From Cytophagaceae bacterium (GTDB taxonomy: Bacteria; Bacteroidota; Bacteroidia; Cytophagales; Cytophagaceae): 32,005 nt of DNA. A model generated the notes under the pieces. It did not search any database. It was not told where the DNA came from and was given only the letters and a program-made list of their open reading frames with translations. A program made the position numbers and the translations under genes. The DNA is taken from contig JALONM010000051.1 in the NCBI GenBank assembly GCA_025454925.1, positions 1-32,005 on the forward strand, in the 5' to 3' direction. Shown here one piece after another: positions 6,847 through 15,716 of this stretch (position 1 is its first letter; every line of letters starts with the position of its first letter).

Positions 6847-9783
6847 ATGAGCCATCAATACGATCATAAAAAAGAGGAGTCGAGCGAACTAAATTCTTCG
6901 CAATCGCTGTTGCAGCCTAAATTAAAACCGTTGCTGCAACCCAAGCTGGTGCCGCTGCTGAAACCTATGCAGTTTAAAACGGCATCCAAAATGCCGGAGG
7001 AAGTACAAGCGAAAATGGAAAATAGTTTTGGTGAAGATTTTTCCGATGTAGCAATTCACGATAATTCTGCACAGGCGGAAGACTTAGGAGCCAAAGCCTT
7101 TGCCCAAGGTAAGGACGTTCATTTCGCCCCGGGTGAATTTCAACCCAACACCAAACAAGGCCAGGAGTTGATTGGCCACGAACTTACGCACGTAGTGCAG
7201 CAAAAAGATGGTAAGGTGCATGGCAGCGAGGTACATGGAAAAGACATGGTGAACCAAGATCCTGCTTTGGAAAAAGAAGCCGACGATGCCGGGAAGCTCG
7301 CGAGCGAAGGGAAGAGCGTGGAGGTGAAGGGAGGTGCCATCAATTCTACCGTTCAGATGTTTGAAGCCCCTGGGCATGAGGCCGCAGAGCGCACGGCCCT
7401 AACTGAAGGAGATAAATTTTCCAACGATGAAGCCTCCATGGTGTATTTTGGAAACTGGATGCGAGATACTAATCAGGCGTTGGTACCTGCGTTGGGCGAT
7501 GCTCTTGGAGCGGATGGTGTTTTTGCACTGATAAAGTTGTTGGCGGTTAAAAAGTTCGGAAGAGAACTCACTCCAGAACAATTTGGTTTTTATATTCCTT
7601 CAGAACATATTGACAATCCTGGCGGTCAGATTGCCGGCATGGATTATTACAAATCGCAACCTTCTATCTCAAAAGATATTGCTAACGATGGTACGGACGA
7701 TCGATTTAAAACGTTAAATTTTAAGCCCAGGGATACCGACATGGTTACTCCTCAAGAGGATACAAACCCTGCCACGGCAAAAGTTTTGGGTACCCCTATT
7801 TTCTCCGTAGATCAAACCGGCATGCTTGCCTATATAAGGCGGACCAATCTGCATGTAGAAGACCGATTAACCTTAGCTGCGGAAAGAGGCAGAAATGCAG
7901 ATGGCATGATGCACTTTGGTGCAGCCTTGCATGCGATAGAAGATTTATTTGCGCATTCTAACTTTGTTGAAATTGCATTGAATAAAGTACTGGAATTTGA
8001 TCCGAATGTACTGTCGGAACAACCTCTTTTGCCAGAATTGAAAGGTGCTGATCGCAAGGTGCAGACCTTATCATCCAGTGTAAATGTCAATGGAAAATCG
8101 CGACCGGTGCTCACTACTGGAACTTTTACTAGCATGGATACCATGGAGTCGGTAGGAAGTGAGGCCGTTAAAATGTTGCGTGAGGGCATGCAGCCTGCTA
8201 AAGACGATGCGGAGCTGGAAGCCCAGGCCGCTGTAATGAGCGCTATGTTGCACAAATTGGATAAATTGAAATCAAGTACGCAAGCAAAAAAATTAATTAA
8301 AGATGCGGCAGCTCAGTTGCCTGTAGGTGGGGATACCGTAAATGATTTGGTTCAGAATAATGATATTGGTGGTGCTTATGATTTCATGAGAAAATTGCCC
8401 AAAGTGCCAGGTTTGCGTTTGTTTAAATTTATTCATAATGGCATGGTGAGTATTGTGAATTCCACTGTCCTGCCTCCGGTAGCCGAAACGGTGGAAGCGC
8501 ATACGCTTACTGCCAAAGTTCAAGATACCCCTTTGTTTAAAGGTGACGCGGATAATAAAGCCATCGTAGACAGTGGAGGCAAAAAGACAACTCCCATGCA
8601 AGATCTTACAGCGGAACTTACAGGAAATCCTGTAGACACTGCCAAAAATCTGGCGGAAGCTCAAGCAAGACGAACCGCATTTCATGCTACTCCTTACAAA
8701 GTCCAGGCAAACGCCTCTCACAGTCAATTGGCCAAAGACCACTCCAATAGCATCTTCAATGGATTGGCCTTTAAATTGGCTGTTGAGGCAGACAAAATGC
8801 TGCGTGACAAAATGATCGCTGCCTGGAATGATACCAGCAAGGAAGTGGATCCGGATACTACGGACAGGGAGAAATATGAGAAGTATGAAAAGGAATACGA
8901 TGCCAATAAATGGAAACCAGATCTATTAAAAAAAGATCCCGCCGATAATGTGCAACGCTCTCGCATCCGAGATAAGGCACAAAATGAATCCTTGGAATAC
9001 GGAAAATCAGTTTACAGCAATGGACATAAAGAAGGACAAGAATTTGATTTGGACGAAATGCGTAATTCTTCCGCCCAGCATGTGTTTATGATTTCTGAAA
9101 CCATACGAAGCATTGCAGAGGCCCCATCCAACGCATCCATAGGAATCCAGAATTTGCAGAAATTTTTGGGCGCTAAAAAAATTGAAAGTGCGTTTGCTAC
9201 TAAGACTTTAAATAAGGCGCTGGAGACGACAGAAGGGTTGGATAGTTCGATTACAAAAAATGAATTAAAAGAGAAAATGATTTTTTGTGCCAAAAAAATG
9301 AAAGAAACATCAATCTTAATCAGGAATTCAAAAAATCTTAAAGAAAGAGAAGCTGCTTATAATGAATTGTTAAATTGCAAAATTGAGTTGATTAGAATCG
9401 TAAAGATGGATATTAAAACAAATTCTTTTGGTTCAACGGCAATTTATTCTCCTTTGATTGTTATGCTGGATAGAGAAATGGCTGTAGTTGCTCCTGCTTA
9501 TACCTCTGAGCAATTGACAAGATTGAATGACTCTTCCCCTAATAAGGCATTAGTGTCTTCGATGGTTAAATTGCCAGAACTTACCTCAGCTCGAATCGCT
9601 GCTAGACCAGGCTTAAAAGCGTTGTTGGAAACCTCGCGCATGATCATCAATCATCCCTTTGAAAGCACCTGGTGGAAACAGCATGTTGTAGATTTTGCCA
9701 ATCAGCACTCCAAGCAATTGATGGAAGAAATAAAGGCCCGTAATGCTGGCTATACCAATATGGGTGGGGAACATAAACATTAA
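6847..9783 (+). CDS. DUF4157 / HET-C-like fusion protein, putative eCIS effector
   Basis: 978 aa, no signal peptide. Residues 21-42 hold three tandem copies of an LLQPKLKP-type octapeptide. Residues about 50-125 are a DUF4157 domain with the zincin motif HELTH (111-115) and the typical DVAIHDNSAQAEDLGAKAFA and DVHFAPGEFQP segments. Residues about 177-380 match HET-C-like proteins: FGNWMRD, PSEHIDNPGG, then LHAIEDLFAHSNFVE. In the last, His362, Asp366, His370 and Glu375 are spaced like metal ligands of the P1-nuclease/phospholipase-C fold; that assignment is inference. The remaining 600 residues are helix-rich and unrecognised. DUF4157 is characteristic of cargo loaded into eCIS particles, which fits the AAA+ neighbour. 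The gene is followed within 5 bases by the WG-repeat gene. Confidence 0.85.
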   Translation: MSHQYDHKKEESSELNSSQSLLQPKLKPLLQPKLVPLLKPMQFKTASKMPEEVQAKMENSFGEDFSDVAIHDNSAQAEDLGAKAFAQGKDVHFAPGEFQPNTKQGQELIGHELTHVVQQKDGKVHGSEVHGKDMVNQDPALEKEADDAGKLASEGKSVEVKGGAINSTVQMFEAPGHEAAERTALTEGDKFSNDEASMVYFGNWMRDTNQALVPALGDALGADGVFALIKLLAVKKFGRELTPEQFGFYIPSEHIDNPGGQIAGMDYYKSQPSISKDIANDGTDDRFKTLNFKPRDTDMVTPQEDTNPATAKVLGTPIFSVDQTGMLAYIRRTNLHVEDRLTLAAERGRNADGMMHFGAALHAIEDLFAHSNFVEIALNKVLEFDPNVLSEQPLLPELKGADRKVQTLSSSVNVNGKSRPVLTTGTFTSMDTMESVGSEAVKMLREGMQPAKDDAELEAQAAVMSAMLHKLDKLKSSTQAKKLIKDAAAQLPVGGDTVNDLVQNNDIGGAYDFMRKLPKVPGLRLFKFIHNGMVSIVNSTVLPPVAETVEAHTLTAKVQDTPLFKGDADNKAIVDSGGKKTTPMQDLTAELTGNPVDTAKNLAEAQARRTAFHATPYKVQANASHSQLAKDHSNSIFNGLAFKLAVEADKMLRDKMIAAWNDTSKEVDPDTTDREKYEKYEKEYDANKWKPDLLKKDPADNVQRSRIRDKAQNESLEYGKSVYSNGHKEGQEFDLDEMRNSSAQHVFMISETIRSIAEAPSNASIGIQNLQKFLGAKKIESAFATKTLNKALETTEGLDSSITKNELKEKMIFCAKKMKETSILIRNSKNLKEREAAYNELLNCKIELIRIVKMDIKTNSFGSTAIYSPLIVMLDREMAVVAPAYTSEQLTRLNDSSPNKALVSSMVKLPELTSARIAARPGLKALLETSRMIINHPFESTWWKQHVVDFANQHSKQLMEEIKARNAGYTNMGGEHKH

Positions 9784-9787
9784 TGAA

Positions 9788-11158
9788 ATGATATTTAAAA
9801 ATTTTCTTCTTTTCTCAATTTGTTTTTATTCCATCGGGCAGACAATAAAATTTGATACTTTAGCCTATTTTGAAGTAAATGAGAAGAGCGGGATTGTGGA
9901 TCGAAATGGGAAAATTATATTAAAGCCCAAATATGTATGCTACACTACTTTATATTTGGGCGACTCTATCATTATAGCATCCGATATAAAATGGAACCAT
10001 AATAAAGATTTATATAACTATTATTTTTTAAATAGAAAAGGTGATATTATAAAACGTTTAAAAGCCAATCATATTAGCTCATTTTCAAATGGCTTAGCTA
10101 TGATATCTTTGCCAGTTAAAAAGGAACATTTATTGAAAGGTATTTCTTTTAGCATATTCGATGAAGGCTATATTGATCGTTCAGGAAAAATGGTTATCCC
10201 CCTTGAAAATGGTTACTCTAATTTGCAAGGAAAATTTAACAGTGGAAGAATACTAAAAGAACTTGACTCTAAATACGGCTACATCGATGCCAACAATGTA
10301 TTGGTCATTCCTCATTTATATGAAGAAGCCAGTGCCTTTGCCTACGGCACTGCCATAGTGGGGAAAAAAGATTTATACGACACCAATACTCTATTCGGTC
10401 TGATAAATACCAATGGCGATACGTTGCTTCCTTTTCGATACGAAAAAATCAGTCGGGTCAGAGATTCTCTTTTTATAGCGAAATACTATTCCGAAACACA
10501 AATCGATACCTTTCAATATAGGTACACTTTTTTTTCGGGAGTCATCAACGCTCATCACGATACACTCATTCACTTCGAATACGATTCCATCAAAAATGAA
10601 TATCATACGTATTGGAATGAAGAAAACTATTTCATGTGCAACAAACGCGAAAGCGGATGGCGAATAGTAGAACTTGGCAGCAGCAAAGAAACAGGATGTT
10701 GCTACGAAGAAGCCAGACAACTGCGTTACGGTTATGCACCCGTGCGGAAGGGGAAATGGGGATTGGTAGACAGCCTGGGACAAGAAAAAATTCCATACGA
10801 ATACGACGAAGTAATCTTGCTTTCCAGAACCAGAGCAGGCGTGCGCAAAGGTGATAAGTGGAGTTACTGGAAAACCGACGGAACTAAATTAACTGATTTT
10901 TTGTACGATGAAATCATTCGCTTCAGATTTGGTTTGTCGTATGCCAGAAACGGAACAAAATCTTATATTTATGACGAAGACCTGAAAATACAATTGGAAA
11001 ATTTTACTGAAACAGAAAATTTTAAATTAGATCCCGTTCAAGGCCTAAACACGTTGATGTTTTACCAAAATGGGAAATTTGGTTTGAAGAATAGGAAAGG
11101 AGAAATTTTATTCCCAGCCAAATCCGATGAACCCATTTTATTTGGTGAAGATTGGTGA
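9788..11158 (+). CDS. Secreted WG-repeat protein
   Basis: 456 aa from the ATG at 9788, chosen because it gives a signal peptide (MIFKNFLLFSICFYSIGQ); a longer frame from 9743 would only add residues overlapping the upstream gene. The mature part consists of WG (KWG) beta repeats: GIVDRNGKIILKPKY, GYIDRSGKMVIP, GYIDANNVLVIPHLYEEA, FGLINTNGDTLLPFRYEKI, KWGLVDSLGQEKIPYEYDEV and FGLKNRKGEILFP. WG repeats form binding scaffolds without known catalysis. The start follows the DUF4157/HET-C stop by only 4 bases, so the two are translated from one mRNA; a role as partner, adaptor or immunity protein for that effector is possible but unproven. Codons here are more AT-rich than in the genes upstream. 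Confidence 0.82.
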   Translation: MIFKNFLLFSICFYSIGQTIKFDTLAYFEVNEKSGIVDRNGKIILKPKYVCYTTLYLGDSIIIASDIKWNHNKDLYNYYFLNRKGDIIKRLKANHISSFSNGLAMISLPVKKEHLLKGISFSIFDEGYIDRSGKMVIPLENGYSNLQGKFNSGRILKELDSKYGYIDANNVLVIPHLYEEASAFAYGTAIVGKKDLYDTNTLFGLINTNGDTLLPFRYEKISRVRDSLFIAKYYSETQIDTFQYRYTFFSGVINAHHDTLIHFEYDSIKNEYHTYWNEENYFMCNKRESGWRIVELGSSKETGCCYEEARQLRYGYAPVRKGKWGLVDSLGQEKIPYEYDEVILLSRTRAGVRKGDKWSYWKTDGTKLTDFLYDEIIRFRFGLSYARNGTKSYIYDEDLKIQLENFTETENFKLDPVQGLNTLMFYQNGKFGLKNRKGEILFPAKSDEPILFGEDW

Positions 11159-11254
11159 GGATTGGCCAATGATCTCCTTTTTTTATTCGTTATCAAAGAA
11201 CGAAATTTCATTCAGGCCATAGCGGCATTAGCATTAATTAATTGCTTTGTTTGC

Positions 11255-11370
11255 GTGAGGGACAGAGCGGAAAGCCCGCAGTGGTGGCGCCTACGGCGCC
11301 ACCACGAGGACTTGCAGCGATGGCCCGGCCCGCAGTGGCGCTGAAGGCGCTACGCAGGGACACGCCCTAA
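11255..11370 (+). repeat. Structured GC-rich intergenic element, copy A
   Basis: This block begins GTGAGGGACAGAGCGG, continues through AGCCCGCAG, GATGGCCCGGCCCGCAG and ends AGGGACACGCCC. It contains a perfect 11-bp hairpin (GTGGTGGCGCC, TAC, GGCGCCACCAC; 11281-11305) and a second hairpin GTGGCGC/GCGCTAC with one G-U pair. The same order of conserved blocks recurs at 26615-26742 and, inverted, at 26313-26408. It stands out from the surrounding AT-rich DNA. I regard it as a dispersed structured repeat or noncoding RNA element; similar block patterns occur between genes in other Bacteroidota. Confidence 0.7.
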
Positions 11371-11582
11371 AGGGAAACCTACCCATCGACTTAACTGCGT
11401 TTTTGTTCCATGGGATTAGCCCCAGAAAATTTACTACACGGCCGTAATTTCTGCACCAGAGAGTCAATGCCTTGGTTGCTGTTCGTTTCTAGAAAAATTC
11501 ACGTAGGAAGCGATGATGATGGACAGTCGGCTCTTGTTGCCATGTATTCTTTCTAGTCCTCTTGTATCTCTGCAAGTTGATT
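11371..11582. other. Intergenic stretch without recognisable gene
   Basis: Between element A and the end of the PAP2-like gene I see no intact reading frame, terminator or RNA gene. Short open stretches exist on the minus strand in different frames, but none is long enough or familiar enough to call a decayed gene. Confidence 0.4.
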
Positions 11583-12248
11583 TTACATGACAAAATACAA
11601 GGTGGTGCCAAGGCTAAAGCCTAGGGCCATGCCTGAGTAGACTTGCCAGGGTGTATGGGCGCGCAGGTACAGGCGTGCACTCAACAACATACCGCCTAGC
11701 AGGATTAGCAAAAGGATGGGGTAAAACAACATGGAATGGGGGCTTTGTGCGTGTATGACCATGAGCATGCTGAGCATGCCTGCATACCCAACGGCGTGTG
11801 CACTAATTTTCCAGTAGGTGCTGATGAAAGCGGTTAATAATATAAGTATGGTGGTAATAATAAATACCATATACACCCATTGGTTGAATTGATTGCGCTG
11901 CCCGATGAGATACACCAGCATGGAGTAAAAGATGGCCACAATGAGGAGGGGCATGACGCGGTCTTTGGATCGTTCGAGCATGAGGATGCGAAAGGTGACA
12001 CCACGCCTGAAAAGCAGCAGGAACAGGGCAACCAGGAGAAAGGGCATACCGAAGGTGGTAAGAAACACCAATACCAAAAAACGTAGGTGGCTGTTTTCGG
12101 GAATGGAGGAAAGTTGCAGAGGATTAAAGAATACTACCAAAGTGAAGAGGTAGGAGAGCAGCAACAAGGGATGGAAGAGCACGGTGATGATCCATGCCAG
12201 GCTTTTGTGGAACCTAATCCACATTTTCCAAAATCCCAACCGTATCAA
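11583..12248 (-). CDS. PAP2-like integral membrane protein
   Basis: 221 aa with about six hydrophobic membrane spans. The layout recalls PAP2-family phosphatases: ERSKDRVMP resembles the KX6RP motif, SAHAVGYAG stands where PSGH is expected, and SARLYLRAHTPWQ matches SRX5HX3 but with Gln in place of the final Asp. Bacteroidota carry many such divergent members; lipid-phosphate phosphatase activity is uncertain with these substitutions. The gene starts 3 bases after the rpoN stop codon and is clearly co-transcribed with it, though no functional link to sigma-54 is evident. Confidence 0.7.
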   Translation of the reverse strand: MIRLGFWKMWIRFHKSLAWIITVLFHPLLLLSYLFTLVVFFNPLQLSSIPENSHLRFLVLVFLTTFGMPFLLVALFLLLFRRGVTFRILMLERSKDRVMPLLIVAIFYSMLVYLIGQRNQFNQWVYMVFIITTILILLTAFISTYWKISAHAVGYAGMLSMLMVIHAQSPHSMLFYPILLLILLGGMLLSARLYLRAHTPWQVYSGMALGFSLGTTLYFVM

Positions 12249-12251
12249 AGG

Positions 12252-13787
12252 TTACAATTCTTTTCGTAAACGTGCTACCGGAATGTTTAGTTGCTCGCGG
12301 TATTTGGCTACCGTTCTGCGGGCAATGTTGTATCCTCGTTTGTTTAAGAGCTCTTCGAGTTTTTCGTCCGACAAAGGTTTCTTTTTGTCTTCGGCTTCGA
12401 TGATTTCTTTCAGTATGTGTTTTACCTCGCGGCTGCTCACATCTTCGCCGGAATCGGTGGCGATACCCTCGGAGAAGAAGTATTTGAGTGGGTAAATTCC
12501 AAAATCAGTTTGCACCGATTTGGAATTGGCAACACGCGATACGGTAGAAATGTCCATGTTGATTTCCTGAGCGATGTCTTTCAGAATCATGGGGCGAAGC
12601 TTACTTTCGTCACCTTCCAGAAAAAAGTCGTACTGATATTTGACAATAGCTTCCATGGTCATCAGCAGCGTATTCTGACGTTGTTTGATGGCATCGATAA
12701 ACCATTGGGCGGAGTCAAGTTTTTGTTTTACGAACATCACCGCTTCCTTCAGTTTTTTGTCTGTTTTGGAAGACTTGCTGTAGGTGTCGAACATTTCTTT
12801 GTAAGAGCGGCTCACACGGAGTTCGGGTGCATTTTTGCTATTGAGTGTTAGCTCTAATTTTCCGTTGTTGTTGAACAGGAGAAAATCGGGAATAACATAT
12901 TGGGTGCGTACGCTGCTGCCATCGCCACCACCGGGTTTGGGATTGAGTCGAGTAATTAGGTGGACAGCTTCTTTTAATGTTTCGTCGTCGATGTCGAGTT
13001 TCTTCTGGATTTTGTCGTAATGTTTTTTGGTAAATTCTTCAAAACACTCGGCGATGATTTTTCGTGCGGCCTCTACTTCCCCATCTTCGATATTTTTTCG
13101 TTCGATCTGAAGGGTAAGACATTCTTGCAGCGTGCGGGCTCCTATACCGGCTGGATCAAAGTCTTGAATTTTATACAGTAATTCCTCCACTTCTTCTATG
13201 GTAGTTTCTACGTTTTGAGAGAAGGCGAGATCGTTAACGATGAGATCAAGATCGCGACGAATGTAGCCGTCTTCGTCAATACTTCCGATGAGTTGTGTTC
13301 CGATGGCGGTGAGTCGATCGTCTAATTTGAGGAATCCAAGCTGTGCGAGCAGGAGTTCGTGCAAGGTTACGTCGTTGGAAAGCGGGCTTTCACGTTCTTC
13401 TTCGTCCTGGCTAGGCCCATCGCCTTGCATTTTATAGCCGCTGATTTCATCTTCTCCAACATATTCCTCTACATTCACTTCCTGGGAGAAGTTATCTTCA
13501 AATGAATCTTCTGAATTTTCCTGCGCAGAATCGTCACCGTCGAAGTCCTGGTCTTCATTATCACCGGAGTCTTCTTTCTCTTCGTTCGAAAATGGATCGT
13601 CGATGCTGCCGTCGAGATTTACTTCGTCGTCTTCTTCCCTTCCTTCTTCCAGTGCAGGGTTTACTTCGAGTTCTTCCTCGATGCGAGTGTCCAGTTCAGC
13701 TGTCGGGATCTGCAACAATTTAATAAATTGTATTTGTTGCGGCGACAACTTTTGGGTCATGATCTGGTTTAAACCAAGCTTCTGCAT
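12252..13787 (-). CDS. rpoN: RNA polymerase sigma-54 factor RpoN
   Basis: 511 aa. Region I, the Gln/Leu-rich activator-responsive segment, is at the N-terminus (LNQIMTQKLSPQQIQFIKLLQ). It is followed by an unusually long acidic region II (about residues 50-125, dense in Glu, Asp and Asn). The core-binding and helix-turn-helix parts follow, and the RpoN box ARRTVAKYRE lies at about 489-498, 13 residues from the C-terminus. The protein recruits RNA polymerase to -24/-12 promoters, which need ATP-driven enhancer-binding proteins to open. The ATG lies about 25 bases downstream of a good housekeeping-type promoter site. All family landmarks are present, so the assignment is firm. The PAP2-like gene follows in the same transcript. 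Confidence 0.97.
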   Translation of the reverse strand: MQKLGLNQIMTQKLSPQQIQFIKLLQIPTAELDTRIEEELEVNPALEEGREEDDEVNLDGSIDDPFSNEEKEDSGDNEDQDFDGDDSAQENSEDSFEDNFSQEVNVEEYVGEDEISGYKMQGDGPSQDEEERESPLSNDVTLHELLLAQLGFLKLDDRLTAIGTQLIGSIDEDGYIRRDLDLIVNDLAFSQNVETTIEEVEELLYKIQDFDPAGIGARTLQECLTLQIERKNIEDGEVEAARKIIAECFEEFTKKHYDKIQKKLDIDDETLKEAVHLITRLNPKPGGGDGSSVRTQYVIPDFLLFNNNGKLELTLNSKNAPELRVSRSYKEMFDTYSKSSKTDKKLKEAVMFVKQKLDSAQWFIDAIKQRQNTLLMTMEAIVKYQYDFFLEGDESKLRPMILKDIAQEINMDISTVSRVANSKSVQTDFGIYPLKYFFSEGIATDSGEDVSSREVKHILKEIIEAEDKKKPLSDEKLEELLNKRGYNIARRTVAKYREQLNIPVARLRKEL

Positions 13788-13808
13788 ATTGCCCTAAAAA
13801 TTGTTAAT

Positions 13809-13839
13809 CAAAGATACGTCTTTGTTGTAGTAAATAAAA
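13809..13839 (-). promoter_or_regulatory. Candidate primary-sigma promoter of rpoN
   Basis: On the minus strand TTTT is followed after 19 bases by TATCTTTG. This fits the Bacteroidota consensus TTTG-N19-21-TAnnTTTG with one mismatch in the upstream box. The start of transcription would fall just upstream of the rpoN ATG, giving a very short leader. Confidence 0.55.
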
Positions 13840-14045
13840 CCTGAAAATGAGGTTATTAGCTATTTAAGCATCCAAACGACAATTCTCTTGCCAAAGTTGC
13901 TGCTTCCGTATAAATATCGTTTTTTTGCATTTGATTTCCAGAGTATTGAGGAAAAAATTGTGGAAAAGAAAAATCCTTTCCATAGGTACTTGTCCTATAC
14001 TCTATCAAAGACGGACTAGAAGATAAAATTCCATAAATTGCCAGT

Positions 14046-15506
14046 ATGAGCACAATAGTAGAGCAAAAGACAAGATTAAGAATCAAAGATATATTGTCTG
14101 CAAGACCAGTAGGTCAGGAACTAACGGTGAAAGGTTGGATTCGCACGGCGCGTGACAACAAGAATGTATATTTCATCAATCTCAACGATGGATCAACCTT
14201 GAGTAACCTGCAAGTGGTGGCAGATCCGGAGACCTTGTCGAAAGACCTGTTTGCCCGTTGCACTACGGGAGCTTGTTTGTCGGTAAAGGGCTTGGTGATT
14301 GAGTCGCCTGGTTCTGGCCAGAGCGTAGAATTGAAGTTGATCTCCATGGAGGTTCTTGGAGATGCCGATCCTCAGGTGTATAAACTGCAACCGAAAAAGC
14401 ATTCTCTGGAGTTTTTGAGAGAGATTGGACATTTACGCATGCGCACCAATACGTTTAGTGCCATCATGAGAATTCGCCATGCGCTGGCGTTTGCGGTGCA
14501 TAAATTTTTTAATGATCGTGAATTTGTATACCTGCATACGCCTATCATTACCGGTTCGGATTGTGAAGGAGCAGGAGAAATGTTTCGTGTGACTACCTTA
14601 GATTTACACAACATCCCCAAAAATGATAAGGGTGAAATTGATTTTACCGATGATTTCTTTGGTAAAGAAACTAACCTTACCGTTTCTGGTCAGTTAGAAG
14701 GTGAGCTAGGAGCGATGGCGCTCGGACAAATTTATACCTTTGGTCCTACTTTCCGGGCAGAAAACTCCAACACTACCCGTCACCTTGCCGAGTTCTGGAT
14801 GATAGAGCCGGAAGTGGCGTTCAACGAACTGGAGGATAATATGAAACTTGCCCAGGATTTTCTTCAGTACTTAATCGGGTATGCGCTGGAACATTGCAAA
14901 GAAGATTTGCAGTTTTTAAATGGGCGTGCGGAGGAAGAAAATAAGAATAAAAAGCAGGAAGAGCGCGATGAAATGGGATTGTTGGACAGACTTCGTTTTG
15001 TGACTGAAAATCCATTTGAGCACATCACCTATACTGAGGCCATTCAGATTTTAAAAAGTTCCAATCATTTTAAAAAGGGTAAATTTAAATATCCGGTAGA
15101 ATGGGGCATCGATCTTCAATCGGAGCATGAGCGCTATTTGGTGGAGAAGCATTTTAAAAAGCCGGTTATTCTTACGGATTATCCTACAGGAATCAAAGCT
15201 TTCTACATGAAGCAAAGCGAAGATGGAAAAACGGTGCGCGCCATGGATGTGCTGTTCCCGGGCATCGGAGAAATTATTGGAGGTTCGCAGCGGGAAGACG
15301 ATCTGGAAAAATTGATTAAGCGTGCCAACGATGTTGGAATAAAGGAACAAGATATTTGGTGGTATTTGGATACGCGTCGATTTGGCAATGCTCCACATGC
15401 CGGATTTGGCCTGGGCTTTGAACGCCTTGTATTGTTTGTAACCGGAATGACGAACATCCGCGATGTAATTCCGTTTCCAAGGGCTCCTAAAACGGCTGAA
15501 TTTTAA
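14046..15506 (+). CDS. asnS: Asparaginyl-tRNA synthetase
   Basis: 486 aa. Charges tRNA-Asn with asparagine in the cytoplasm. The N-terminal OB-fold anticodon-binding domain (about 18-115) contains [23 protein letters not shown]. The class II catalytic domain follows: [15 protein letters not shown], motif 2 around residue 233 ([18 protein letters not shown]) and motif 3 at about 453-480 ([22 protein letters not shown]), ending in [11 protein letters not shown], a typical AsnRS C-terminus. A charged insertion near 300 ([13 protein letters not shown]) is common in Bacteroidota versions. The gene is divergent from rpoN and its last 4 bases overlap the convergent small lipoprotein gene. Confidence 0.97.
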   Translation: MSTIVEQKTRLRIKDILSARPVGQELTVKGWIRTARDNKNVYFINLNDGSTLSNLQVVADPETLSKDLFARCTTGACLSVKGLVIESPGSGQSVELKLISMEVLGDADPQVYKLQPKKHSLEFLREIGHLRMRTNTFSAIMRIRHALAFAVHKFFNDREFVYLHTPIITGSDCEGAGEMFRVTTLDLHNIPKNDKGEIDFTDDFFGKETNLTVSGQLEGELGAMALGQIYTFGPTFRAENSNTTRHLAEFWMIEPEVAFNELEDNMKLAQDFLQYLIGYALEHCKEDLQFLNGRAEEENKNKKQEERDEMGLLDRLRFVTENPFEHITYTEAIQILKSSNHFKKGKFKYPVEWGIDLQSEHERYLVEKHFKKPVILTDYPTGIKAFYMKQSEDGKTVRAMDVLFPGIGEIIGGSQREDDLEKLIKRANDVGIKEQDIWWYLDTRRFGNAPHAGFGLGFERLVLFVTGMTNIRDVIPFPRAPKTAEF

Positions 15507-15676
15507 TGTCTCGATCGTTGTTTGAGTGCCTCACGTTCTGCTTTTTGAAAGCTTTTACGGTTTTCATCTGGGTCAGGACAGGTAGCACATTTTCGGCTTC
15601 CGGCGCAAGAGCTGCCTGATCCCAGCGCGAAGACGAATATTAGGGCCGAAAGAACAAACGTATTCAGTAGTTTCAT
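15503..15676 (-). CDS. Very small lipoprotein-like protein
   Basis: 57 aa from the ATG at 15676; a longer frame to 15718 lacks a sensible N-terminus. It has a hydrophobic signal ([19 protein letters not shown]), a possible lipoprotein Cys in GSGSSCAGS, a CxxC pair ([10 protein letters not shown]) and a basic tail ([10 protein letters not shown]). The lipobox is weak because Gly/Ser replace the usual Leu. It faces asnS tail to tail with a 4-base overlap and is divergent from the bestrophin gene. I do not recognise the family. The signal-like start and the exact fit between neighbours suggest a real gene. Confidence 0.55.
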   Translation of the reverse strand: MKLLNTFVLSALIFVFALGSGSSCAGSRKCATCPDPDENRKSFQKAEREALKQRSRH

Positions 15677-15716
15677 AGTTTTTATAACGATGGCAGCATC
15701 AAAATAGATATACTGC

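Noticed and set aside
11162-11344. 60-aa plus-strand frame ending in a Trp/Arg-rich tail
   Set aside because: Its second half is a translation of the structured repeat element A, so it is not a gene.
11371-11582. Possible decayed coding sequence on the minus strand
   Set aside because: Only short frames in different phases are seen and none matches a family I know.
12252-13787. Sigma-54 (-24/-12) promoters elsewhere in the window as targets of the encoded RpoN
   Set aside because: The few TGGCAC-like strings I noticed lie inside genes without a properly spaced TTGC, so I report none.
13856-14086. 76-aa minus-strand frame with a hydrophobic N-terminus between rpoN and asnS
   Set aside because: It overlaps the asnS start by 41 bases on the opposite strand, and after the hydrophobic start the composition looks like translated intergenic DNA; no family is recognisable.
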